A stretch of DNA of 64,000 nucleotides. It comes from Enterococcus sp. BWB1-3. Lineage in GTDB: Bacteria; Bacillota; Bacilli; Lactobacillales; Enterococcaceae. The notes beneath the pieces are model-generated. The model was not told the DNA's origin and ran no database searches. It saw only the letters and a list, made by a program, of their open reading frames with translations. A program made the translations under genes and the position numbers. Positions 57,115 to 64,000 of this stretch are shown piece after piece. Each line of letters opens with the position of its first letter. The stretch's first letter is position 1. Location: assembly GCF_016745275.1 (NCBI RefSeq), contig NZ_JADOEP010000006.1:38359-102358 (forward strand), written 5' to 3'.

Positions 57115-57780
57115 ATGAAACAAAATTTTGCAGTAATTGGGTTAGGGCGATTTGGCGGCAGTATCTGTCAGACTTTGGTGGAATCCGGTCAAGAGGTATT
57201 GGCTATTGATAGTAATGAAGACCGTGTAAACGAATATATGAATATTGCAACACATGCTGTTGTTGCTAATGCGCAGGATGAAATGACCTTGCGTTCATTG
57301 GGGATTCGAAACTTTGACCATGTTATTGTTGCAATCGGTGAAGATATTCAGGCGAGCATTCTCGTGACCCTTATGGTGAAGGAACTGGGCGTAGCCAATG
57401 TTCTTGCCAAGGCAGTGAATTCCTATCATGCACGCGTTTTGGAAAAAATCGGCGCTGATACTGTTGTTCATCCGGAACGGGATATGGGAATCCGGTTAGC
57501 ACATAAGCTTGTTTCAAGAAATATACTGGACTATATTGATCTTTCCAATGAATTTTCTTTGGCAGAAGTTCATGTGTCAAATCCAAAATTTTATAATAAG
57601 ACCCTAGCTGAATTAAATTTTCGTCAAAGGTTTGGTTTAACTGTGGTTGCAATACGACGTTCACAAACAGAAGTCATTGCATCTCCGGCTGCAGAAGAAA
57701 TCGTTCAGGAAAATGATAATCTACTAGTAATCGGCAACACTGCTGATGTGGATTTACTGGATGAAAAAATGAGTCAATAA
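57115..57780 (+). CDS. ktrA: Potassium uptake regulatory subunit, KtrA type
   Basis: Cytoplasmic gating ring of a Ktr potassium channel, 221 residues. The RCK_N domain starts FAVIGLGRFGGSI (nucleotide-binding glycine loop) with acidic residues at the end of the second strand, and the RCK_C domain (about 135-218) is the probable c-di-AMP-binding part. AGGAGC precedes ATG. The membrane partner KtrB is not adjacent, which is common. No ydaO-type riboswitch was seen in its 110-base leader. Confidence 0.9.
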   Translation: MKQNFAVIGLGRFGGSICQTLVESGQEVLAIDSNEDRVNEYMNIATHAVVANAQDEMTLRSLGIRNFDHVIVAIGEDIQASILVTLMVKELGVANVLAKAVNSYHARVLEKIGADTVVHPERDMGIRLAHKLVSRNILDYIDLSNEFSLAEVHVSNPKFYNKTLAELNFRQRFGLTVVAIRRSQTEVIASPAAEEIVQENDNLLVIGNTADVDLLDEKMSQ

Positions 57781-57790
57781 GCACTTTCTG

Positions 57791-57819
57791 TTAGGAAACA
57801 ATCCCTTCTATGCTACAAT
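57791..57819 (+). promoter_or_regulatory. Promoter of the HesB-like gene
   Basis: TTAGGA (57791-57796) and TACAAT (57814-57819), 17 bp apart, 23 bases before the start codon. Confidence 0.5.
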
Positions 57820-57842
57820 GTTCAGGTAGGGAGGGAATAGAG

Positions 57843-58151
57843 ATGAAATTAACTGTTACACCGCAAGCTCAGCAGTGGTTTGAGGAAGAAATTGATCTTG
57901 AATCCGGAAAAGGCATTCGTTTTTATGGAAAGGTTTATGGGAAAACGGATGTTCATGAAGGATTTTCAGTAGGATTATCTGTGGAAGCTCCTGAAACACC
58001 TCTGGTTGAGACAGATGTAGAGGGGCGCCGTTATTTTGTAGAGGAGTCGGATGACTGGTTTTTCAAGGGCTATGATCTGGTTGTTGATTATGATGAGAAG
58101 CTGGATGAGCCGAAATATTTATTTGAAAAGAACAAAGACTTTAACGTGTAA
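57843..58151 (+). CDS. HesB/YneR family protein
   Basis: A 102-residue protein of the HesB-like fold, similar to B. subtilis YneR: start MKLTVTPQAQQWFEEEI, then GIRFYGKVYGKTDVHEGFS near 26. It has no cysteine at all, so it cannot be an A-type Fe-S carrier of the usual kind. The role is unknown. GGGAGGG precedes ATG 57843; the reading from 57810 starts within the promoter. The stop is three bases from a large repeat element. Confidence 0.82.
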   Translation: MKLTVTPQAQQWFEEEIDLESGKGIRFYGKVYGKTDVHEGFSVGLSVEAPETPLVETDVEGRRYFVEESDDWFFKGYDLVVDYDEKLDEPKYLFEKNKDFNV

Positions 58152-58215
58152 AAAGAGTTTGTGACAAATACTCATGAGGGCTATCGCCCACACCAAACAG
58201 AATGAAAATAAAAAA

Positions 58216-58277
58216 CGATCAACCTACATGCTATTTCCTGTCATACTAAAGAGGACAGAAGAGCTTGTAGGTCGATC
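58216..58277. other. Long hairpin inside element B
   Basis: CGATCAACCTACA (58217-58229) pairs with TGTAGGTCGATCG (about 58265-58278), with a nested CTGTC/GACAG stem. This segment is absent from element A. Confidence 0.75.
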
Positions 58278-58337
58278 GCTTATTGAGGTTCTTCTCCAAG
58301 TTAACCTTGAGGGACAAACTAGATCGTTCTACTTATT

Positions 58338-58424
58338 TGCTCCTGCGGTTACTCGTCGCACAAAAAGCTTGCTCCTGCGGTTACTCGTCGCACAAAAAGC
58401 TTGCTCCTGCGGTTACTCGTTGCA
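58338..58424 (-). repeat. Tandem repeat array 4 (three units, reverse orientation)
   Basis: Three cores read on the minus strand at 58338-58360, 58370-58392 and 58402-58424, with 9-base linkers ACAAAAAGC on the plus strand. The last core has one change (TTGCA for TCGCA). It is the shortest array in the window. Confidence 0.9.
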
Positions 58425-59217
58425 CAAAAAGATCTGCACCGATCATTAGGTTACAGAACCTGCGTATAAGAAGTGTTCTGCCTCAAGAACCAAGTAGGTA
58501 ACATGCATCATCTACTTTGACAAGTCAATCGTAGTGATTTATGTCAATAAGTCGGAATATCCGAAAATTGTCAAGGAACACTATTTATAAAATGAATAGC
58601 TGTGAATGGATACCTTCATGAAGCTACTCATATTTTCAGTATCGTTCGACTTATTTCCGAGATGTTGCCTGCGATTACTCGGCACAGTTTAGGACCGACC
58701 AGTGCTAGTTCTACTTTGCCACTTCTGCTTATATTCGTACTTTAGCAGAATGGTATGCGTAGTTTCGGTAAGTATTCCTTGAATGAAACTAGCTCACTTG
58801 ATGTAGAAGAACTGTATGCGTAGCGTAGAAGAACTGCTGTCTCTACGAGTCTAACGATTCTCAAGACAAAACATTACACTGTATCCGTTTTTCTGCATCC
58901 TCGGTTCTCACTACACTACACTTCGTTTCGATCTCATCAATTTCTAAATGTCAGAGCCATTAAGAATTGAAGGACTTCGTTTCGATCTCATCAATTTCTA
59001 AACGGCAGAGCCGCTAAGAATTGAAGTTTCGTTCCGATCCTCGAAGCATGGAGGGGCTTTGTTCCTACGCTTCTACGAATGCTCGTCACATGTCTGAAGG
59101 GCAAGTAAGAATGCTCGGATCATACAAAGACTGGAACACTGTTTATGTGGATTTAGGGGTCTCAGACATACTAATGTCACAGGCCCTTTTTGTGTATATG
59201 TATCTATTTCCACCTGC

Positions 59218-60708
59218 TCAGCCAGCCATAAATGTATTTACTTTTTCTTCATATTTTTCCAGCAGGCTGGATAGAAGAATGGCCTGATAATTCTCCATTT
59301 CATTTAAGGCAATCAGTTTAAAGTTACCCTTTCTTCGTGTATTCTTTGATAAAAGTAAGGGAGAGGTGGCTATGTAAAAATCATATTCCTCCTTTGCAGA
59401 GGACGTAATTAGTTCGGCTTGAACAAAAGGAATCTTGGCTAAAAATCTAGAAAGGGATTGTGAGACCATCGCATTCTGAAAAAGAATGACGCCTACATGC
59501 AGCTGATGATTATTTTTACTCTTTTCATAGAAAGGCAGTAAAAATAATGTACAACTGTAAACTAAATGATTCAAACAATTATTAATCCAAACATACTGAG
59601 ACCTTTGGGAAGCCTTCACTAAATAATCTTGAATCTTTTCGTACAATGGATCAAACAGCGGATGATTCTTCTTGAAAAGTTCATAGGAAAAGTCAACTGA
59701 TAAGGGCAGTGAAGCTTCACGACTGGCGTGATTTAGGAATGTTGTGAAAATATTAGCGTGTAATAAGTCCGATTCCTCTTCACTTAGAGTTATTCCATCA
59801 AGGAACCCCATATAAAATGTTTGAAATTGATTGATTAGCTCACCTAACGGATGGTGATTATCAAGCATATAAGATTTTACATAGGTGAGTCGTGGATCAT
59901 TAGCGTGCAAGAACGGGTTCCAGTAAAACAGCATGTACGACAGAAAATCACGTTCTCTTAAACGATGTTTTTCTGTAACGCCACGCACCCTCAGTTCCTC
60001 TAAAAAAGAGAAATTTGTTTCCGGATAAATCAGCTGATCAAATGGTGTCACTCCCAAATAGAAGCCTTTTTCTATACGCAGGCGATTGATTGAGATTAAT
60101 AAAAACCATTGTCTAGGTTCAACATAAGTCATCCATTGTTTGTCTTCAGAATCAAATAATTCAAGTCCACGTCTTTCTTCATTTAAAACGGTGAAAAAAT
60201 CTTCTCCAAAAGAAGTCAGCCAAAAAAAGTTAAAATAGAGGATACGAATGGTTGCTTCATTTCCTGTTATTTTCATTTTTGAGCAGTTGATATTGATATC
60301 GAACTTTTTAATATAGCTAATGAGCGGCTGCAGTTTTCTCAGGGCAGAGGCACGGCTTATGAAATTTTTTTCACAAAAATCTTCAAGCCGATAATTCTTT
60401 TCAAAAAGTGAAGCAAATAAAAATTTATACGCAATGCTTTCCTGAAATAGGTACTGTTCATAAGAAATTTGAATAAGCGCTTCTTTTTCTATCATGATTT
60501 TTCCTTCATCAGTCAATAAAGCTATATTAGATTGTTGATTTAGATCATCGTTCATTTCAGCGAACAAGGATACTAGTCTGGCGTATGAAAGTTCAGTAAA
60601 TTGTTTGAAGTGGCGAGTGGAATAAATACCATCATCCAATTCCAACAACTGATGAAACATGGATAACTTTTTTCGAGCGAAGTCATCTAAAGCAATCGTT
60701 TCTAGCAT
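59218..60708 (-). CDS. Mga-type transcriptional regulator
   Basis: Large DNA-binding regulator of 496 residues. Its layout fits the Mga/AtxA group: two N-terminal helix-turn-helix regions (about 20-70 and 88-150; YRLEDFCEKNFISRASALRKLQPL is the Mga HTH), then two PRD-like regions, and a C-terminal EIIB-like domain (about 405-490, beginning LHVGVILFQNA). PRD-type regulators can be phosphorylated by the PTS, linking them to sugar supply. It stands alone; target genes are unknown. The upstream GGAGATAATT lies close to the ATG. Confidence 0.85.
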   Translation of the reverse strand: MLETIALDDFARKKLSMFHQLLELDDGIYSTRHFKQFTELSYARLVSLFAEMNDDLNQQSNIALLTDEGKIMIEKEALIQISYEQYLFQESIAYKFLFASLFEKNYRLEDFCEKNFISRASALRKLQPLISYIKKFDININCSKMKITGNEATIRILYFNFFWLTSFGEDFFTVLNEERRGLELFDSEDKQWMTYVEPRQWFLLISINRLRIEKGFYLGVTPFDQLIYPETNFSFLEELRVRGVTEKHRLRERDFLSYMLFYWNPFLHANDPRLTYVKSYMLDNHHPLGELINQFQTFYMGFLDGITLSEEESDLLHANIFTTFLNHASREASLPLSVDFSYELFKKNHPLFDPLYEKIQDYLVKASQRSQYVWINNCLNHLVYSCTLFLLPFYEKSKNNHQLHVGVILFQNAMVSQSLSRFLAKIPFVQAELITSSAKEEYDFYIATSPLLLSKNTRRKGNFKLIALNEMENYQAILLSSLLEKYEEKVNTFMAG

Positions 60709-60917
60709 AATTATCTCCTTTGCGGTGAAGTTGGGTAGTTAAAAATTTTTCCGACCCTATTAACAACATAATAAACAGGGAAAATCAGAATTACAAGAGA
60801 ATTTTTGAATATTTATGTTTTTTTATAAATAAAAAATCTAGAAAATGTTCGGTTATTTTAAATTTTATTGCTAATTATCTTTATTTCAATAAAAGGTAGT
60901 CTGTTATTTAATGCCCG

Positions 60918-60947
60918 TTGTTCGGGAAAAGCATAATATGATATAAT
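60918..60947 (+). promoter_or_regulatory. Promoter of the glycosyltransferase gene
   Basis: -35-like TTGTTC (60918-60923) and an extended -10 TGATATAAT (60939-60947), with an 18-bp spacer. The rest of 60709-60917 is AT-rich without recognised features. Confidence 0.6.
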
Positions 60948-60979
60948 TAGGAAACAGAAATTCAGTGGGAGGAAAAAGG

Positions 60980-61915
60980 ATGATATCAATTGTTGTTCCT
61001 TGTTACAATGAGGAGGAAGCAATTCCTTCTTTTTTTAAAGAGGTAGAAAATATTAGAGAACGGCTCACGCATGAGATTGAATATATCTTTGTCAATGATG
61101 GGTCCAAAGATCGTACGCTTGCTTGTCTGAGAGCGTTGCATAAGCAATATCCTGACCGGGTGAGATATTTGTCTTTTTCAAGAAATTTTGGGAAAGAGGC
61201 GGGGTTGTTTGCAGGCTTGCAGGCTGCAAAAGGAGATTTAATTACAGTGATGGACGCAGACCTTCAGGATCCTCCCGATTTACTGCCGCAGATGGTTCAG
61301 ATGATTGAAACGGAAGATATTGACTGTGTTGGAACCAGAAGAACAACAAGAGATGGAGAGCCGGCAATTCGAAGCTTTTTTGCCCGACTATTTTATAAGC
61401 TGATTAATAGAATCGGTGAGACGGAGATGGTGGATGGTGCCAGAGATTTTCGTCTGATGACGAGACAGATGGTTGACAGTATTTTAGAATTAACGGAGTA
61501 CAATCGCTTTTCAAAAGGGATTTTCAGTTGGGTTGGCTATAATACAAAGTATTTATCTTACGAAAATAGAGAACGGGTGGCTGGAGAAACAACATGGTCA
61601 TTTTGGAGCCTGTTAAGTTATTCAATTGATGGAATTATCAATTTTTCTGAGGTGCCTTTAAATATCGCCTCTTACATTGGGGCATTTTCCTGTATTGGTT
61701 CAGTCATTACGATGATGGTTATTTTATTTCGAACATTGATGTATGGCGATCCGACAAGTGGCTGGCCTTCCATGGTTTGTATCTTTCTTTTTGTTGGAGG
61801 ACTGCAGCTTTTATGCTTAGGTATCATCGGTAAATATATCGGAAAAATATTTATGGAAACAAAAAAACGACCGGTCTTTATTGTTAAAGAGACAGAAAAG
61901 GATAATGATAAATAA
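60980..61915 (+). CDS. GtrB-type membrane glycosyltransferase (GT2)
   Basis: Transfers a sugar from a nucleotide donor to undecaprenyl phosphate, feeding later decoration of wall polymers. The 311-residue protein has the GT-A domain with ISIVVPCYNEEEAI at the start, the DADLQDPPDLLPQM motif near 92 (DxD-like metal site) and SKGIFSWVG near 175. Two C-terminal membrane helices follow (about 228-250 and 263-285). ATG 60980 has GGGAGG seven bases upstream; the GTG at 60965 overlaps that site. No matching GtrA flippase or GtrC transferase is adjacent. Confidence 0.92.
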   Translation: MISIVVPCYNEEEAIPSFFKEVENIRERLTHEIEYIFVNDGSKDRTLACLRALHKQYPDRVRYLSFSRNFGKEAGLFAGLQAAKGDLITVMDADLQDPPDLLPQMVQMIETEDIDCVGTRRTTRDGEPAIRSFFARLFYKLINRIGETEMVDGARDFRLMTRQMVDSILELTEYNRFSKGIFSWVGYNTKYLSYENRERVAGETTWSFWSLLSYSIDGIINFSEVPLNIASYIGAFSCIGSVITMMVILFRTLMYGDPTSGWPSMVCIFLFVGGLQLLCLGIIGKYIGKIFMETKKRPVFIVKETEKDNDK

Positions 61916-61916
61916 A

Positions 61917-62378
61917 GAGGTAAGGACAGAAGTGTTCAGCTCCAAGCACTCAGCAGGTAACATGCATCATCTACTCTGACAAGTCAATTGTAGTGATTTA
62001 TGACAACAAGTCGGAATATCCGAAAATTGTCAAGGAACACTAGTCATAAAATGAATAGCTGTGAATTGATACCTACTTGGTTCTTGGGGCAGAAGACTTC
62101 TGCTCCTGCGGTTACTCGTCGCACGAAGAACTCTGCTCCTGCGGTTACTCGTCGCACGAAGAACTCTGCTCCTGCGGTTACTCGTCGCACGAAGAACTCT
62201 GCTCCTGCGGTTACTCGTCGCACGAAGAACTCTGCTCCTGCGATTACTCGTCGCACGAAGAACTCTGCTCCTGCGATTACTCGTCGCACGAAGAACTCTG
62301 CTCCTGCATTTACCCGTCTCACTGGGAAGCTCTTAAATATGCCGAGTAACCGCAGTCAACAAAAAAGCTTTTTACCTC
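61917..62378. mobile_element. Modular repeat element C with mirrored end
   Basis: The left end GAGGTAAGGACAGAAGTGTT (61917-61936) is uninterrupted. The body (AGCAGGTAACATGCATCATC onward) matches elements A and B for about 150 bases. Then TACCTACTTGGTTCTTGGGG and CAGAAGACTTC (62070-62100) form the reverse complement of the array-to-body junction of element A, followed by array 5 in reverse orientation. The right end is degenerate, perhaps TTTTTACCTC near 62378. Confidence 0.72.
62101..62321 (-). repeat. Tandem 33-bp repeat array 5 (reverse orientation)
   Basis: Seven units start (plus strand, TGCTCCTGC) at 62101, 62134, 62167, 62200, 62233, 62266 and 62299, with linkers CGAAGAACTC. The sixth is normal; the seventh is decayed (TGCTCCTGCATTTACCCGTC). 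Period is 33. Confidence 0.93.
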
Positions 62379-62411
62379 TGTTCTGCCATGTACTTAAATT
62401 TTTCAAAAGTT

Positions 62412-62440
62412 CTAAGTCTGGGAACTATTTCTGACCAGAC
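62412..62440. terminator. Hairpin downstream of the hydroxyacid dehydrogenase gene
   Basis: AGTCTGG pairs with CCAGACT around GAACTATTTCTGA. The T tail is weak on both strands, so it is only a possible terminator. Confidence 0.4.
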
Positions 62441-62476
62441 TCGTTTTAAGTTCAAAAAAGTTTGATTTTCTTGTAT

Positions 62477-63430
62477 TTAATAGCCTTTTTCAAGGTTGAT
62501 CTGATTCTTTTTCAACTTGCCTGTTTCAACGAAACTCGTAAGATTCGTTAGGAATATGTCCGTCAGCTTCTGTTTAAACTTCGGTGTGATTCCTGATGTA
62601 TGAGAGGTAATCAGAACGTTATCCATTGTCCAGAATGGGTGGTTATCGGGCAGCGGTTCCTTCTCGAAAACGTCTAATGCTGCAAAACTGATCTGGTTGC
62701 TCTGAAGAGCATCAACGAGTGCTTCTGTTTTAACAGATGGTCCTCGACCGACATTCACAAAAATGGTACCCTTTTTCATTGCCTGAAACATTTCTTCGTC
62801 ATATAAATGATATGTTTTGTTTGTGAGAGGGAGGATGTTTACAACAATATCCATATCTTTGACAATTTTACTTAGATTTTTTTGCGAGTAGCATTCCGAA
62901 AAGCCAGAAGCAGGATGTCCGGTCGAATTAATACCGTATGTCCTTATTTTCATAGCTTGAGCGAAGGATGCCAGCTGCTGCCCAATCTGTCCGGTTCCGA
63001 CAATCAGCATATTTTGTTCAGATAACTGTTTGAATTCACCCTCCCGATTTGTCCAAGAGTTAGCCTTGATGGCTCTTCGCAGACCTCTGAATTCAGCTAA
63101 CAGAACGCCAAGTACATGCTCAGCAATCGAGATTTTATGAATCCCGCCGGCGTTCGACAGAAGAATCTCATTTTCCGAAAATGTCTGGAGATCTAAAGAA
63201 TCAACGCCAGCGGAAATAGACTGTACCCATTTCAGTCTGCTGTTTGGATTTTTTAACAGCTCTGGTCCAAATGAATGATTCCAGCCAAGCATGATGACAA
63301 TGTCTTCTTTATTGAATGATGTGTCTTCGTCAGTAGAATCAATGACTAAATAATCGTTACTGACTGCTTTGATTTGCTCAATCTGTTCCGGTTTTAATTT
63401 TTCCTGTAAATAGATAACAGGTTTTGTCAT
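62477..63430 (-). CDS. D-isomer-specific 2-hydroxyacid dehydrogenase
   Basis: NAD(P)-dependent oxidoreductase of 317 residues. The Rossmann loop is IVGTGQIGQQLA near 142. Catalytic residues are visible: arginine in VNVGRGPSV near 227, glutamate in FEKEPLPDNHPFW near 258, and histidine in ITSHTSG near 275. SISAGVDSL near 73 is the family's substrate loop. The subgroup resembles phosphoglycerate dehydrogenase-like or glyoxylate/hydroxypyruvate reductases; the substrate is uncertain. GAGGAG precedes ATG. Confidence 0.9.
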   Translation of the reverse strand: MTKPVIYLQEKLKPEQIEQIKAVSNDYLVIDSTDEDTSFNKEDIVIMLGWNHSFGPELLKNPNSRLKWVQSISAGVDSLDLQTFSENEILLSNAGGIHKISIAEHVLGVLLAEFRGLRRAIKANSWTNREGEFKQLSEQNMLIVGTGQIGQQLASFAQAMKIRTYGINSTGHPASGFSECYSQKNLSKIVKDMDIVVNILPLTNKTYHLYDEEMFQAMKKGTIFVNVGRGPSVKTEALVDALQSNQISFAALDVFEKEPLPDNHPFWTMDNVLITSHTSGITPKFKQKLTDIFLTNLTSFVETGKLKKNQINLEKGY

Positions 63431-63488
63431 ATGAATCAGCTCCTCTAAGCTACAATTGTATCAAAGTTTGAGGAGAACAAAAAGAAAT

Positions 63489-63527
63489 GAGATTTACATC
63501 CAGTATAGACATAAACCTCATTCGTTT
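63489..63527 (-). terminator. Terminator after ispG
   Basis: On the minus strand AATGAGGTTTA pairs with TAAATCTCATT (one mismatch), followed by TCTTTTTG. It separates ispG from the dehydrogenase gene. Confidence 0.7.
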
Positions 63528-63529
63528 TT

Positions 63530-64000
63530 TTAGATTTCTTCTCCGCGTGCATATGCTGCAGCAAGCAGATCTACTTCTTTTTTCAATTCTTCAACCATGA
63601 TTTCTTCTGGAACGGTTCGAATAATTTTTCCTTTTTTAAAGAGCATACCTTTTCCCTGTCCGCCGGCAATCCCAATGTCCGCTTCGCGGGCTTCTCCGGG
63701 ACCATTCACGGCACATCCCAAAACAGCAACTTTAATCGGCGCTTTAATTTTTTCTATATACGCTTCAATTTCATTTGCGATAGGAATCAGATCGATTTCA
63801 ATTCGTCCGCAGGTAGGGCAGGAAATCAATGTGGCTGCATTACTGGCCAGACCAAATGCCTTCAATACTTCGCGGGCAACTTTGATCTCTTCAACAGGAT
63901 TTGCTGAAAGAGACACACGACAGGTATTTCCAATACCACGAGAAAGCAGTGCGCCGAGACCGGCAGCTGATTTGATTCCGCCTGAAAATTGGGTGCCGGC
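63530..64000 (-). CDS. ispG: 4-hydroxy-3-methylbut-2-enyl diphosphate synthase, C-terminal part
   Basis: MEP-pathway Fe-S enzyme (GcpE) making the precursor of isoprenoids. Only the last 156 residues lie in the window; the gene runs off the right edge on the minus strand, and the reading frame is open to base 64000 ([20 protein letters not shown]). The three [4Fe-4S] cysteines are present in LISCPTCGR and [10 protein letters not shown]. Most well-studied enterococci use the mevalonate route, so an ispG here deserves notice; a few species carry both. Confidence 0.95.
   Translation of the reverse strand, partial: AGTQFSGGIKSAAGLGALLSRGIGNTCRVSLSANPVEEIKVAREVLKAFGLASNAATLISCPTCGRIEIDLIPIANEIEAYIEKIKAPIKVAVLGCAVNGPGEAREADIGIAGGQGKGMLFKKGKIIRTVPEEIMVEELKKEVDLLAAAYARGEEI

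Larger units (their letters stand above)
58155..59186. mobile_element. Large modular repeat element B (1032 bp)
   Basis: The left end is GAGTTTGTGACA (58155-58166). After a long hairpin and array 4 (here in reverse orientation), AGAAGTGTTCTGCCTCAAG (58471-58489) resumes the end sequence. The body then matches element A for most of its length, with extra internal segments near 58664-58705 and 58877-59000. The right end, read inward, is GGGCCTGTGACATTAGTATG. The apparent ORF at 59021-59287 lies inside it and is not a gene. Confidence 0.8.

Noticed and set aside
59021-59287. Protein-coding gene of 88 codons
   Set aside because: It lies within repeat element B, and the same sequence is broken in element A. 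No protein features.

Overview
The window looks like a chromosomal segment of a low-GC Gram-positive coccus, most likely Enterococcus. Pointers to this are EzrA, RpoY with RNase J, a two-gene ABC exporter of the EfrAB type, the copYAZ copper operon, LiaFSR, an Mga-type regulator, a T-box leader on valS, and strong AGGAGG ribosome binding sites throughout. An assimilatory-type nitrite reductase with siroheme genes is unusual for the best-known enterococci, so a member of the E. avium-like group is a reasonable guess, but species is not proven here. No rRNA, tRNA or CRISPR locus was seen.

Layout. 1-730: tandem-repeat array and diverged intergenic element. 835-7659: nitrite reduction and siroheme block (nirB, nirD, uroporphyrinogen-III methyltransferase, nirC, then hemC and hemD after a second array). 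7718-8254: DHFR-like reductase. 8331-11741: copper operon copY-copA-copZ with a perfect cop box. 11794-15039: membrane protein and GntR regulator, divergent from pepC. 15082-19055: MITE-like element, a VOC pseudogene, acyl-ACP thioesterase, DUF72 protein, HAD phosphatase and a MazG-like protein. 19149-30440: aspartokinase, ezrA, cysteine desulfurase and thiI (tRNA thiolation), rex, tpx, and T-box-controlled valS. 30452-30908: internally deleted IS1182-like remnant. 30914-39318: YfhO, folC, HAD hydrolase, radC, cold shock protein, rnjA and rpoY. 39856-46258: ABC exporter pair, gamma carbonic anhydrase, HesB-like protein, flavin reductase and ring-cleaving dioxygenase. 46423-53363: HAD hydrolase, a perfect-ended MITE, unknown protein, lipoprotein, NADH oxidase, mltG and greA. 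53377-62378: liaFSR, ktrA, HesB-like, Mga-like regulator and a GtrB-type glycosyltransferase, interleaved with three large repeat elements. 62477-64000: hydroxyacid dehydrogenase and the C-terminal part of ispG.

The most unusual feature is a modular intergenic repeat family. Five arrays of a 32-33 bp unit (core starting TGCGACGAG and ending AGGAGCA) lie between genes. At least two of them sit at what looks like one exact point inside a conserved element end (GAGGTTGTGACA before, GAAGTGTTC after). Array-free copies keep that end intact at 15241 (reverse strand) and 61917. The other end (GGGACTGTGACAAAAG) shares its first 13 bases with the end of the IS1182-like remnant. The architecture recalls pneumococcal BOX elements (A module, variable number of B modules, C module), but the sequences seem different and I do not recognise a description of this family.

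Functionally, the window joins nitrite detoxification or assimilation with the tetrapyrrole steps from porphobilinogen to precorrin-2; the last two siroheme steps and the steps to porphobilinogen are not here. Redox themes recur: Rex, Tpx, an H2O-forming NADH oxidase with a candidate Rex operator, and a quinone-type dioxygenase operon behind a dyad operator. Envelope functions include LiaFSR, MltG, YfhO, GtrB and the ABC exporter.
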